Notes: generated from the sequence alone by a model not told the origin. A DNA stretch of 64,000 nucleotides from Collybia mongolica (GCA_013420905.1 JAAXNY010000001.1:1674001-1738000); one strand, 5' to 3'; shown: positions 11,313 to 23,924, numbered from the stretch's first letter. Numbers and translations: made by a program.

Positions 11313-12971
11313 TTTTAATGAGACTTTATTTTCCGATTATCTATCTGCTGATTCACTTTCTGGATCCCATAACGTTCTTTCAGAGGTGCGCCTGTTCATA
11401 GAATATTATGTAGGTTCAAAGCTAGCTCTATTTAAGCGGACAATAGTTCAACCTGTTGGTTCCGGGGCCATGCGTATGCAACCCCAAGCCCAAGGCACAC
11501 TGCTGATAGACAATGCAAATTATATGTCATGCAGAATAAGCTGTAGCTTAGGTCGAATGATCACTGCAATGTATACCTATGTAATGCTAACGAAAGATAT
11601 AAGAATAGTATTTTGTTCCATTTGCTAAAGGGAATGTCAACAGCTATACGTTAGTCACGCAGATTTAAGCGGTGGTTGTATCGGCTAAGAGAGACTGGAC
11701 ATGATTCTTAAAATTGGTGTACTGGGTATGACGTAGGAACTTATACTTATGTATACAGATATTTGAAATTGTAAGCCCTAATCCGTAGGTCAAAAGGCAG
11801 AATCCCTATGCACAGCACAAAACCGAAAATAACCCGTCGAGGATAATTTTGAAGTTATTTAGATATTCCCACATACAGTAGGTCTGCCATCACAAAAAAC
11901 GAGCTAAAGACCCGTGCCTTCGGCACGGTGCCACACAATGCTTTATCCCACTAATGGGCACAATTGCTAATCCAAATAATATGTATGACTTTTTTTTGGC
12001 ATGATAGGCCCTTGCTTGAAGGAAAGTATATGAGCTACTACTAATCTATGGGTAGACATTGAGGTGCTCATATTGTATGTGACATTTATATCTGTGATCT
12101 TGGCAATTACTTGCCATGAGTGCTTGAAATTAGACTCACCTGGGTTAGAGTGTGGGTCAGATCCCCAATGCCTGTGAAATTATATGTACCTTTTCCATAA
12201 TATTGTAGGGGGGGATGCCCAATATACTATTACAACTCTCAATATCAACATTCACTCATTGTTCATCAGATACCCTGCTGTCAGCACACCTCTTGCCATT
12301 GGCACCTGTACACCCTGCTATTGTGATGCCCAGTATTGCCACCCATATGCCTTACTTATTGCATAACCATCAGAGCACAATGACTTGCTTGAACAATAGG
12401 ACTTCATAACTATTATCTAGAATAAGTATATAGAATAGAGACCCCTAGCAGAGGATCTGCAGAGTATTCCCCTCTGCTAGGTAAATAGGCAGCCTCTACC
12501 TTAAATATGCCTTTGGGTTCCTCTGCAAGATCTCATTCTGGCCAACCTTGGGTTAGCACAGCATGACATAGGGTTGCATTTACAACTATCAACTACCATT
12601 TTTCTGTGCCTGTATCATTGTCTACAGTAATTAGCCCATGGCACAGGTATTCCAACAGATATTGTTCCCCTGACCCATAGATCCATAACCCTACAAATTT
12701 CAGAATGGCCAAGGATTAACCAAATTATAATCACAATAGAATCTTTTCATTGTTTTGAGTGGGGCCCTACTTTTGGGGCCCCAAGGCACCATTTCCTGCA
12801 GGCTGGACAGATACCCATGCCTTAATGGGGTCAGGTAGAAAACCTGCAAGAGCACCTCATATGCCCCTCCTGGAGCTATAAAAGTAAAGAGACAGAACCC
12901 ACTACTAAAGGAGCAGAAATCTTGAGTTTGATACTAATTACTACTACAACCCACTCCAATAGCAGGGGTCT
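11313..12971. other. AT-rich intergenic stretch
   Basis: No gene is supported here. A perfect short hairpin lies at 11911-11928 (stem CCGTGCC / GGCACGG, loop TTC). The 3' part, to 12.97 kb, is the target into which the LINE copy inserted. Confidence 0.4.
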
Positions 12972-12985
12972 GAAGCAATGCAAAC
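12972..12985 (+). repeat. LINE target-site duplication, left copy
   Basis: The sequence GAAGCAATGCAAAC recurs with one mismatch as GAAGCAATACAAAC directly after the poly-A at 17001-17014. This defines the ends of the LINE insertion. Confidence 0.75.
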
Positions 12986-15900
12986 CCCCATCAGGGGACC
13001 CCCCGTCCACCCGGACTGGATTCCCATGTTCCCCAAAGGGTTCGATGCTGCTGAAGATTGGCCGCGCGTCGTGGCCTATGTCAACTGAGCTATCCGCTCG
13101 GTGAAACCTAAGCTCCGATCGGACGTCGTTAACCACCGTGACGTCATGCTCATCACTGTTCAAGGGCACCTTGGCCCAGTGCATTTGATGAATGTCTACT
13201 CAGATGAGAATGGATCAGCAGTCCGGTTCCTTGAAGACCACCTGGATGAGTTCCCCAATGTTAGCTATATGGGGGGTGATTTTAATTGCCCCTCAGCGCA
13301 TTGGGATACTACCCTCAATCATGAGCACCCCATGGCCAACAGGCTCATGGAGTGCGCGGCCGCCCTCAGTCTTGAGCAGATTGCCCCCCCCTCGGGGCGG
13401 GTCATGCATCAGCCGTATAATTCGGCCCTGCGCGGCTCAGTCCTTGACCTTGTGTTTGTCCCGGCATTCCGGGGTTACACAGCCGACCTGACGATAGGTG
13501 ATAAGGGTGAACCTGATCACTTTCCTCTACTCCTAGACATCCCCCTTAGGGTCGAGTTCCCCGAAGGGAAGATGTCAATCAAAATCAACTCCGAAGAAGA
13601 GACCGCTTTCCTTGCGGAAGTGTGTTCACTTCTCAGGCTCATCCAAATCCCTGACATCTCATCAGCGGAACAAACTCAACTAGTTGCTCAGGTGATAGCT
13701 AAGGGCTTTGAAACAGCGTGGTCCCATCACGCTAAGACTAACTGGGCTTGCGCCTGGTCTAAGTCTTGGTGGGACTCGGACTGTGCTCGGACGAGGTCTG
13801 AGGCCATGAGCTCTGATCTCCCAGAGGACTGGAAGGCCTTCAAGGCCGCCACGCATAGAGCAAAACGAAAGCACTTCGACGAACGCATCGACGAAATTGC
13901 TAATACTAACCTCAGACCATGGGATCTCATGGACTGGGTAGGCCCATGCAAGACACCTCCGGTCGAGGCTATCTCGTACCAAGGCATGCCATGCAGCACC
14001 ACAGAGTCGCTATGGAACGCATTGCACTCCACCTTCAACTCAGCTATTGATAGGCCAATTGACCTTGACAAGCTGGGCAATGCTTGGACCTCACTCACAA
14101 CGCGGGTGTGGGTCCCCTACTCTGCCGCTGAGATGTCGGATACCCTTTCAGGCACCTTGAATCGATCCGCCCCTGGGCCGGATCACATCTCATGGTGTCA
14201 CCTTAAATGGATCATCCAAGATGACCTGTGCAGCAAACTACTCTTGTGGCTTGCAAACGCTTGCCTCTCATCAGGCCATTGGCCTGCCGAGTTTAAAGCA
14301 TCCATTACGGTGGTCATACCCAAGCTGGGTAAACCATCGTATGACACTCCCAAGTTGTTTCGCCCAATAGTTCTATTGAACACACTGGGCAAACTTCTAG
14401 AGAAAATGTTGTCCACCAGGATGCAGTTTGAAGCTGCTCAACATGGTGTACTTCACCCCAATCAGTTTGGAGGAGTCCATCAGAACTCCACCAAGGATGC
14501 TGGCTGCTTTCTCACACACGTTGTCCGCTCAGGATGGTGTGCCAAACTCAAGACGAGCGTCGTTGCTTTTGACCTAGCTCAGTTCTTCCCATCCATAAAC
14601 CACGAGGTCCTCTTACACATCCTCGAGAGACAGGGATTCGCGCCAGAAGTGGTTGCGTTCTTCAGGTCATACCTCATTGATTGTCATACTAGATACGCAT
14701 GGGACGACGAAGTGTCCCCGCTCTTCCCATCCAGCGTGGGTCTGGGACAGGGCTCCGCCATGTCCCCCATCCTCTCTGCCCTATGCCTCGCACCCCTCCT
14801 CAAGGAATTCGAACGGAGGGTCTGCATAGCATCACTAATTTCCTATGTGGATGATGGCACCATTATAGTGCAGTTGGACACATTCGAACAGAACCTTGTT
14901 AAGCTCAAAGAGGCCTACAAAGTCGTATTCGAGCTCACCCAGGCTATGGGTTTGGTTCTTGAACACAGCAAGTCAGAGGGATTCCACTTCTCTCAAAAAC
15001 ATGGTGATATCAACCCTGACATCAACCTTGGCTATGCCCCATATACTGGGGACACCCCCCTCTGCCCTGGCACCATTTGGCGCTACCTCGGATTCTTCTT
15101 TGACCGTCCCCTCACATTCAGAGAGCATGTCAAACGATACATGAACAAAGCCCTCACCTCTGTAAAGGCTATGCTCTCCCTTGGCAACTCGGTGCGCAGA
15201 CTTAGGCCCAAGCACAAACGAATGCTATACCGAGCCTGTGTTCTTCCCATCACTACATATGGGAGCAGGCTTTGGATGTACGAAGGGGCCCGCATGGCAG
15301 GCCCTCTCAATAACCTCCGGAAGATGCAAAGACAAGTGTGCCTTTGGATCACTGGCGCCTTCAAGACATCCCCAAACAGGGCTGGCGAGACCCTCGCAGG
15401 CATACCCCCTATCCACCTCCATGTCAGAAAGCTGGTGGAAAGGAGTCATGTCCGCTCCCGTGCGCTCCAGGCCTCACACGCCTTTTGACGCCTCATCAAT
15501 GGGAACCACAAATTCTCTGTCAAGACCCTCAATGCCCGCGACCCAAGCCGTAGGCTCGGTAAACTAGTATCGCCCATTGTAGAGGCCTGGTCTAACCTTG
15601 GCCTCTCTTCCCTGGATCTGGACCCTGTCCACCCACTCAACCAACCAGGCATGCGCCCCAAGGACCTGTTCCCTGGTCGCATTGTCTACAACATTGTCAC
15701 TCCCCCACCTAAGGGCAGTGATCACTGCGAGGAATTCATGAAAGACCGCACCACATCGCTGAAGAGCGCTGTCGATGAGGCCTCTCATTCCCCATGGAGC
15801 ATCTGCATTATCACTGATGCATCCACCCCCCTTCCTCCCATGCAGTCAGTCATGGTGTACCGCGTCTGGCACGATGGAGATTTATATGAGGACTGGTTTG

Positions 15901-17000
15901 CTACCGGCCTATCTACGTCTGATGATGCCGAACTGTGAGCGATTGCAGAAGGCGCCCAACAGGCAGCTGACATTGGACTAGAGGACATCCATGATGTCCA
16001 TATCTTCTCCGACTCCATCAACGCCCTCAGGCATTCCCTCGATGCGTCGCACCACTCAGGTCAAGCATCAGCCCTCAAAGTGTGCAATGTGCTGCTGCCT
16101 TGGCTGCAGCTCCGCGCCATCCACAAGATTCTCCTCCACCATATTACAAGTGGCATGGAGATTGAAGACCACCAACTGGCACACATCAGTGCCGTCTCAA
16201 CTCGTGTTGAGGCAGGTGGAGCGCCAGTTATATCTGCTGACTTTGCACGATGCAAAGCAGTTACACGCATGCTTGACGGCTGGAAGTCTCTCTTCCAGTC
16301 CAAGAAGTACATTGGCTCCAATTTCCTGACGCTCTATGCGAAAAAGGACACCCCGCTCACTCCGACCCATGTAAACAATGGGCCGTGGATGCGCAAGACT
16401 GGTCACAGCCATGCTCTGACTGCCCGCTTGGTGCGATGCATCACTGGACACGCTCCAATTGGGGCGTTCCAATCGCGATTCTTCAAGGAAGAATCTGTCT
16501 CCTGTAGGTGCGGTGCTCCCTTGGAAACCATACAACACGTCCTATTCGACTGTCCACGGCACGGATGGGAAGACAAGCCCAGCCACCAGCTGCGCTATGC
16601 GTGGCTGGTTGAATTCCTCTCGGAGAACAAAAACACTTTCGTGTTCGATGTTCCCTAGTCCTAAACAGGCTAGGGGCGGTACTCAGTGTTCTAAATGACG
16701 GCTATAGGGTGCTCCCTGCCCGAACATGCGAACCTGGATAATTGGTGGACTTGAAGCCACCACCTGCTGCAGAGCGCCGCAGCAGGGGGCCCACCCCCTG
16801 GCGTAGATTGGCCCTTCCAGCCTGTGTACAACGAGCTCTGGCTCCATTTGCTAGTCCGACCCCAGTCGGGTGAGCACCCTAGCCCTGCAGCGCTTTGTCT
16901 CCTGCCCCCCTCTCCCCCCTTGCCCAATTACTACTTGTAGTGACCAGCACATGTATTATGTACAGTTGGTATATAAAATGTTGAACTAAAAAAAAAAAAA
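12986..17000 (+). mobile_element. 5'-truncated LINE (non-LTR retrotransposon)
   Basis: The element ends in a 13-A tail (16988-17000) and is flanked by a 14-bp target duplication, so both ends are defined. It starts inside the endonuclease part of ORF2. ORF1 and the start of ORF2 are missing, as expected from incomplete target-primed reverse transcription. About 330 nt of 3' UTR follow the ORF2 stop. A fungal Tad-like clade is likely because an RNase H domain follows the RT, but clade assignment needs a phylogeny. Confidence 0.85.
12987..16658 (+). pseudogene. LINE ORF2: endonuclease, reverse transcriptase, RNase H
   Basis: One frame runs through the whole element. It encodes the C-terminal part of an exonuclease-endonuclease-phosphatase domain (MGGDFNCPSAHWD, SVLDLVFVP, DHFPLLL). 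A reverse transcriptase follows (FRPIVLLNTLGKLLE, AFDLAQFFPSI, GLGQGSAMSPILS, active site YVDD near 14845), then an RNase H domain (IITDAS, DDAEL, IFSDSINALRHS) and a terminal Cys-His cluster (CRCGAPLETIQHVLFDC). The frame has no indels but is closed by three TGA codons at 13086-13088, 15486-15488 and 15936-15938. In each case Arg (CGA) would fit, so they look like C-to-T changes at CpG. The element made DNA copies by target-primed reverse transcription but this copy cannot. Confidence 0.85.
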
Positions 17001-17014
17001 GAAGCAATACAAAC
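17001..17014 (+). repeat. LINE target-site duplication, right copy
   Basis: This is the partner of the 14-mer at 12972-12985, differing at one position and immediately following the poly-A tail. Confidence 0.75.
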
Positions 17015-18815
17015 TGTTTTCTTGTAGTTGTTCTCATTACAGCTTATCCCTGGTTGAGCAGATCATAGAAAGAAATTTTATATGGGTGGGATTGACCGAT
17101 GTTTTGACTGGGTCACATGATCAGTACAGTTGTGTGCAGCAGACTATAAGAGAAGGATTTGAGAGTGATTACAAATAGCTGACAAATATTAGTCATGTTG
17201 ACCAATGCTGACTCATCCTTGAACAATTCCCACGTTGACTCTCCCATATGTTATAGATAAGCTTAGGGCCTGTGGCTACGCCATGGCACTGTGGCACTGG
17301 GCCATGGTTCATCACAAATCCTTGGCTTGCTGGGGGCTCTGCCCCCAGACCCCCCCTTCATTTCAGAATTTTTATCACACATCACATCTCAAAATTTTAG
17401 TCAGTGCCTTCACTTTCATAGAGAAATCTATATACTGTATCCAGCATATTATATAACCCAATATCCTATAAAACCCCACATTGTAGCATTTCAGTTGCAC
17501 CCCAATCCTTGTCTTTATCTTAAAACTTCTTTGGAGCCAGTTACTCTATTGTATCCTATTGCACCCTACTGCACATGCCTGGAAACAAAACATACACTCT
17601 CAGCTTACCATTTTTATTTCTATCTCATTCATATAGCCTATATCATATTTATAATCACTATTTACCTCTTAAGGCTCCAATTGTTTCATTTGTTTACTGT
17701 TTACCATTTCTGTTTAGTTTACTCACCACCTATCTAAATGCTAAACAATTGGTAAACAAACAGTAGTAAATGGTCACCATGAGTGGTGGGGTGGTGATAC
17801 TACAGCATGCTGTATCCATACTTATATTATATAGCTTCCTGTAATTGGCAAATGGCATATGTTATGAATAACCATACTATGGCTGTCAAAACACAACTGT
17901 TAAGGAGGTATGTACTTATATAAAAGACAACCCAGCCAAGGCCTCTTAGATTTGGTTCAAACTTCATCATTTGTTTGCAAATGGTCCATTACCATCTACT
18001 TGATGCATTAAAGTTTATCTGAGTGCTTGTTGTCCTCAATGGCCTTCTTATCATTTGGTAAGTGTTTGGTTTATATTATTTTATGAACAAAACTATGTAA
18101 ATGGTTGGGGCTTTGTTGTACTTACAATCTTCATGATATTACCTCAGTCCTGCTTCCAGATATGGCCCTTTATTATTCCAATCCAGCAGTTAGTCAACCA
18201 CCCTATGCATTATTGTCATATCCTATTTTATCCTGTCTTCCAGATCTTACAAACCTACTCTTGCACATCCATATTTGTGTTATTGCTATATTTATGTCCA
18301 TATTTCCCCTCTGTAGATAAACAATCATATATACATAACTTGGTTGAACTGTAACCCAAAACTGTGGATACAAATAGTCTAAGGTCAGATCCAACATTGT
18401 GTAGTTATTGTCCTACCATATTTGTTAGTTGCCATACATAATCCAGCATAGAAGGGTGATTGATATTGGCTTAATTTAACAAATATCAGTTCTATTCAAA
18501 GTTCTTGAAATCAATTATATTATTTCACTTAATGATTTGCATTGGATTCCAGTTGCTTTAAATATAAGCTTAGAAAGAGGTAGTGATGATCCATGAATAG
18601 GGCTCAAGCATTCATTGGGGTACATGCTGTGGCTCCATCAATTCTGTCATATGCAACAGAATTAACATGTGGTATGCATATCTTAGCATTTCCATGAATT
18701 ATTTCCAGTATTTTGGAAGAGTTTATATCATTATATTTGGTGGAAAGAGAGTTTTTTTTAGTGTATAATGTATCAGGTTTTAAAACAGGATTTGTAATCT
18801 CAGAATACATTGCAT

Positions 18816-19343
18816 TGATTAAAGGCTTGATGGCAGAATTGATTAGGTAAAGTCATTTCCATGTTTGTCTGTATATTCTTGATTTGTAATTTTATAAGCA
18901 GTAGCACCATTTAAATACCTATTTTACTGTTTTAGTTGAGCATCTGAAACTTGTCAGGCAGGATATACACACAAATAAGTTAAGGATAACAGATAATATT
19001 TGTTGACTTTAGTCCACTTTAGTTGTGGTTATCCTGTGCTGTAAAGCAGGTGATTATGTTTGTTTTGAGGCAGGTGACTTAGCATGTGATCATGACCTGG
19101 ATAGAACATTTTTTTATTATAAATATAATGCAATATGATGTAATTAAAATAGGGTTTGTTTGGAATATATTGTGTGAATTAAAGGTTTTATAGCAGAATT
19201 GGTCAGGTAAAAGTCATTTTCATTTTTGTCTGTGTGTAATTTCATGAGCAGTAGCACCATTTGAATGTATTTTTTATAAAATAGTTTGAGCATCTGAAAT
19301 TTATGAGGAAGTGTGCATACAGATGGGTTAATATTTATTGACT
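18816..19343 (+). repeat. Diverged direct duplication of about 200 bp
   Basis: Copy 1 is about 18816-19013 and copy 2 about 19178-19343. Shared blocks in the same order include ATTAAAGG, GCAGAATTG, AAAGTCATTT, GAGCAGTAGCACCATTT (AAGCAGTAGCACCATTT in copy 1), GAGCATCTGAAA and TTGTTGACTTT/TATTGACTTT. The level of divergence suggests an old tandem event or two old insertions of one repeat. Confidence 0.55.
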
Positions 19344-19388
19344 TTGTGCGCTTTGGAGGTCATGTGATGTGGTGGTTATGTTGTGTTT

Positions 19389-19450
19389 TGAGGCAGGTGA
19401 TTTGAGCTGGTTTGAGCAGGTGATTTGAGCAGGTGACTTGAGCAGGTGAC
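19389..19450 (+). repeat. Short GAGCAGGTGA minisatellite
   Basis: The words GAGGCAGGTGA, TTTGAGCAGGTGA and CTTGAGCAGGTGA occur four to five times in about 60 bp. It is imperfect and non-coding. Confidence 0.6.
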
Positions 19451-19909
19451 ATAGCATGTGACTTTAACAATTTTTCTTGCTTTGTCATCCTTAGTCAGCA
19501 CTCTACTTATAAGACAACTTTTTTTGCTGCTTTGTCAGACTTAGTCAGCGCTTAGTCAGGATTAGTCACAATCAAATTCACACACTAACTGTATTTTATA
19601 ATATACAGATGCCACAAAATTTTAAGCCCTAAGTAGTCCTTATTTTATTTACAAGTCATACAAAGTGTCGAAATGAATTTATACACTTACTTGGACATTG
19701 AGTGGTCCTATTTTTAATTGCAAGGCCATTTAATTTTGAATCAAATGCATTGGAAAGGTAAGCAAGGCTGTCATACCATTCTGATGCTCACAATGCATTG
19801 TGGCCATTTAAAGGCCTCGGATTCTTGCACCAGCCTTGCGAGGTCAAAAAGGCCTTTAATTCTTGGAAAGTCCTCATTGGCCTCAAAAGCTTCCCAAGCC
19901 CACTCAAGG

Positions 19910-20310
19910 TACAGTGGCTCAAAAAACTGCCCCAATGTTTGTACATTTTTGAAAGATCAATATGGTATGAAGTGCTGACATAAGCAGGGGACCTGGGGTA
20001 ATTATGTAAGATACTATGACATCGTGGCTTTCCAATGGACCCTGGATCATGTGATTTGGATCAAAACCCATTAAGCTATAGGCCAAACAAAATGATTACT
20101 CATTGGGGCAGTTTTTTGACCCTCTATTAATTTTCTATCTAATACTTTGTATGACCACCTTTTGCCTTTATAACTGCTTGTATCCGCCTGGGCATACTTT
20201 CTATCAGGTTTTGGCATACCTCTGGTGGAATTTCACCCCACTCTTCAGCCAATCTATCCCACAACTCATGTACTCCTTTGGGTGGTGTCGGATATTCTTT
20301 AAGACGGCGC
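19910..20310 (+). mobile_element. Tc1/mariner-like terminal remnant
   Basis: The remnant begins with TACAGTGGCTCAAAAAACTG after a TA. An inverted partner arm lies at 20101-20126 (CATTGGGGCAGTTTTTTGAC). The following stretch (CACCTTTTGCCTTTATAACT... CGCCTGGGCATACTTTC) resembles the sequence just inside the ends of Tc1-like elements. No transposase frame is left. Element 1 begins at 20311 and cuts it. The assignment rests on end sequence style only. Confidence 0.4.
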
Positions 20311-21526
20311 TGAAAGGGGGCTCCTGGGCTATAAGTGCGCTGATGCTATGAAATGTAATCTCTCTCACACACACACCAAACCTAACAATCAACACACGAA
20401 CAGTAGGAATCGCCTGTTTTGAGTTCGGGTTCAAGTGCTTAGAAGCACTAAGCTTTGAATAGTACTAGCCAAAGCCCTTTCCAATGATCTCTTGACGGGT
20501 TCGATTTAGACAAAAGCTTCAACACAGGTTCAAAAACCTGCTAGGTATATTTATAATATCTCTCGATCCAATAGACTGAGTACCAAGTATACGTTCAATT
20601 ATTAGTGATCCCAAGCGGATCTATAAGTCCAAGTGACTTATCAAACAATACAGTGCCAAGTGCACTAAGGCCAAGTGCCTAGTAATTCCAATGGACAATA
20701 CGGTACTAAGTTCCAAGTGAACTAAGTTTCTTTAATTCTGTGGTTCTCCAATCAATTCCAATCAAGACACGTTGAAGCAATCTGATCCTTAATTCGGGCA
20801 CGCAATAGTGTTTTAACAAATGTGATTTGTATACTCTATAGTTGCGAGAAGTGGGGGCAAGATTCCTTACCTTAGCGCTACTCATCTACAGTCTATTTAT
20901 AATGTACAAACTAAATATCATACGGAATTGTAAATTTTACACGGAACCGCGCTCCCGCGCGCCAAGGATCTGTATTCAATACCGACGCGTCTACTACAGC
21001 TTGGCGCGCGCGCCACGCGTGCCAATTATGTCGTTTACTGGTTACTTATCAAATATTGAAAGAGCGGGCTAAACTCTTATCAAGTCCCGACCACGCGCTT
21101 TGTTATTTAAAACAGCGCGGCACTGTCGTTTACTCCCCCTGATTGTCCCTGTTGTTATTCACGGTGTCCCGTCGCTTCCGGTAGTTAACACCAAGTACCC
21201 CTGACTAGGATCGGGTTGTGCAAGTCCCGAATTTACAATTACTTCTCCTATTAATGATGATCCCCGGACTAATGATATCATACTACAACGGTTACTTATG
21301 AACTAAGACACCGAGGTTGTAACCGGGCATGGTGAATAGGACTAATAATAGACCGTACTCATAGTCCTCTGTACTGATAGTGTATTATCCATTAGACTAG
21401 TTCACTCTGATTAGCCGTCTTGGAGCTCGACTCTAATCCTTTATTACCGCTTACTTGGTTATTAGAAATGACACTAATAGCCTTACTTGTCGACTTTATA
21501 AGTGCAAACAATTTCGGGCCCTATCA
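20311..21526 (-). repeat. Element 1, 3' LTR (1216 bp)
   Basis: In element orientation it starts TGATAGGGCC and ends CCCCTTTCA. It is a direct match to 33307-34522 and an inverted match to 37417-38633 and 48451-49667. It contains a cluster of CCAAGTG / CACTTGG words at about 20590-20720 that may be transcription-factor sites or simple internal repeats. Confidence 0.93.
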
Positions 21527-21540
21527 TCTCCCCCATACCA
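21527..21540 (-). promoter_or_regulatory. Polypurine tract of Element 1
   Basis: In element orientation the sequence just before the 3' LTR is TGGTATGGGGGAGA, the expected primer for plus-strand DNA synthesis. The identical tract precedes the 3' LTR of Element 2. Confidence 0.75.
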
Positions 21541-21978
21541 CAAATGTAGACTGTCCTCAGTCTCTCTTTGCCAGCATGTTGGTCCAATACTTCGGGTCTG
21601 CACGCGTCTAATCTTTCAGTACAATGTTACAACGGTTCCGCTTTTAGACAGGTAGGCGCGCGATGTTGGGATCGAGCCCAGAGGTTTTACTTCCCATCAG
21701 GATCGTGACAGCTATATACATCTCCTGAGAGAGTACTTGACATTCGGACATCGCTTTACAGATATTTCAGTCATCTGGACATTTTTCTCGTTATGTTTCT
21801 GACACTTCAGCAAGAGATCGGTACTCCTGTTTGTCTTTCAGAGCTTCGCAATGCAGGGTTGTGCGTTTTAAAAAGCTCGCGTCCTTGCTAAGTTTTAGAC
21901 AATTTGGACTTTATAGCCCATTTCTAAATCTCTTTGCTATCTGCATTGCTCAAACGCTCCAACTCTTTTCAAACAGAA

Positions 21979-23924
21979 ATGTCTTCCACTTCCACTTCCG
22001 CCATGGCTCGTGCTCTGCGCTCGCCTTCCGCACTGTCCCTCTCGCTTTCTGCCGCGATTCTGCCGACTGAGGGCCGTTCCCCCACCATGGTCTATGTGGA
22101 CCAGCCGATCCCTTCCTTCTCGGACCTCCTCGAAGATGCCGAGGGCGACGTCTTCGTCGCTATGGAGCAAGGGTGGATTATCATGGCCGAGGAGCTCGCG
22201 CCCCGTATGGACCACCAAGGTCCCCTTGACCTTGATGACTTGATCGACTTTGTCGATCACTGCTCCATGCTCATCGTACGCCCATCTTTTACTTGTTAAC
22301 TCCTTTTACTTATTTACTGGTCTCAGGATGCCATCACTGGCGTGGTCCGTGGCGCGCGTTTCTCGCTGCCATATCCGGCTATCCTCCTCCTGCGCGCGCT
22401 TCACCTTCAAGTGATGCGCATCCCTGTCGACGCGCGCGAGGCTTCGTGGTCTTCCTGGCGCACGGTCATATCGACTGACCTGGGCCACAATTCCATTCTT
22501 CTGGTAAGTGACTTGTTTACTTCTTTACTCTGCCTGCCCTTGTCAAGCTGACTACCTTTTACTTTAGGGCCAGGCTCCCACTGTGGAGCAAGTCCTGGAC
22601 CAGGTGGGGTCGCGCTTCAAGCGCGACAACGGTGAAAGTATCTTTCAGGATACTTTCCTCGTCCCTCCTCGCATGGTGGGCGCACCGCGCCGTTACCATC
22701 AGTACCGGGACAATTGGTCCGCCGCGCCCTTGCCGGCGCGCTCCCCGGTCTTGGTACCTGCGGTTCGTTTATCACTGCTTTTTATTACTTTCCTTCGGTG
22801 GTTGACTTATTTTAATAGCCCCTCAAGCGGAAGCGTAATGCTGGGTCCAAGGGAAAAGGCCGTGCGGTTCCCCAGGTATATCCTTTACTTTACGAGTTTC
22901 ACATTATTGCTGACTTGATTTCAAAATTCTAGTCCGACATGTCGCGCGCCCAGGGGACTGGCAGTGCTTCCGCGCTGCGTCCCTCGGAAGCAGGCCCGGT
23001 ATGTCTCTTTCTGAAGTCATTTACGTTTACTCATCTTTATCTCCTTAGTCCTCTGGGCAGCTGCCGGTGAAGGTTGAAGTCCCTGAGCTTCGGCTCTTCG
23101 ATGATGAGATCGCACGCCAGTTGGCTCAAGAGGGGTTCGCGGAGTTGTTGCCTCCCGCGGCCCCTTCTCCTCGTCGGTTGCGTAAGACCACCCGTTCTAG
23201 GGATAGGGCTCAGGCGACACGCCGCAAGCACGCGCTGGTTCCCAACCGGGAGCTGACGCCGCTACAGTCCCCTATTACCTCCCTGCTGGCTGACCTTGCG
23301 CCATGGCGCTCTTCCGTATGTTTATTACTACTTTATTTCTTGTTACTGATCATTTTTTTACTAGGTGGGCTATCCTTGCACGATGTGCGCCACCCGCGGC
23401 GACATTGAGTGCACCTTCAACGGTTGGGGTAAACCGTGCGTTGAATGCGCCACCGCCAAGAAGGGGAAGTGCAGCTTCAGCCTCACTCCCCAGAAGCGCG
23501 CTAGGCTTCGTGAGGATCTGGGGCCGATGCTTGGTGCGGGCATTTCTAGTAAGCCATTTTCTTTCTGTCTTTTTGTTTACTAATGATTTTACTTATTCTA
23601 CTAGCGGTTGCTGAAGCCTATGCTCAGCTAGGCAACGTGGACTCTCTTGCCGCGGAGGTCATTCAGGCCGCTAACCGCGCGCTTGAAATGCGCAACTCCT
23701 TGTTGGCGCGCATAGTTGGCACCATCGGTAAGTTGTACGAGGAGGAAGGCCTGGAGGGCCTTCAAAACCTCTTGCTGACTACGCCAGCCACGGAGAGCGC
23801 TCTCCTCTTCTACGCGGATTTCCAGAACCTCCCTTGGCCGCCCTTGGAGGAAGAAGCAGAGGTTGATGACGGTTCTTCGTCGTCAAGTTCCTCTTCGTCC
23901 GTGCCTGACAGCGAGGAGGAGTAG
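21979..23924 (+). CDS. Element-borne antisense gene A: Zn2Cys6-like protein, 520 aa
   Basis: Exons are 21979-22275, 22327-22503, 22568-22762, 22819-22875, 22933-22998, 23049-23315, 23365-23548 and 23605-23924, all GT-AG, summing to 1563 nt with no internal stop. It runs opposite to gag-pol and starts 453 bp inside the 3' LTR. Exon 4 has a basic nuclear-localisation-like motif (PLKRKRN, about residue 226). Exon 7 has six cysteines spaced C-x2-C-x7-C-x8-C-x2-C-x7-C (358-389: CTMC, IEC, CVEC, GKC), close to the fungal Zn2Cys6 binuclear cluster. The C-terminus is a Ser/Glu-rich acidic tail. A nuclear DNA-binding or regulatory role is plausible but inferred. I do not recognise the rest. Codons are GC-rich compared with gag-pol. 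Element 2 carries a diverged, broken copy (46169-47998). Confidence 0.75.

Larger units (their letters stand above)
17015..19909. other. AT-rich, repeat-derived region without genes
   Basis: I see no coding region. A GC-rich hairpin occurs near 17328-17350 (CTGGGGGC TCT GCCCCCAG), followed by a C-run; this type of motif recurs in basidiomycete repeats. The rest has low complexity with scattered TGACTAA/TTAGTCA-like words, a diverged internal duplication and a short GAGCAGGTGA minisatellite, listed separately. Confidence 0.4.

Noticed and set aside
17235..17350. tRNA-derived SINE
   Set aside because: Weak A-box- and B-box-like words only; no foldable tRNA-like body or defined ends.
17235..17766. 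148-aa hydrophobic plus-strand frame downstream of the LINE
   Set aside because: AT-rich low-complexity DNA gives Ile/Leu/Tyr-rich translations in several frames; no conserved features.
19718..20434. Frames in the Tc1-like remnant as a possible transposase
   Set aside because: No DDE/D motifs and the frames lie in the terminal non-coding part; kept only as an element remnant.
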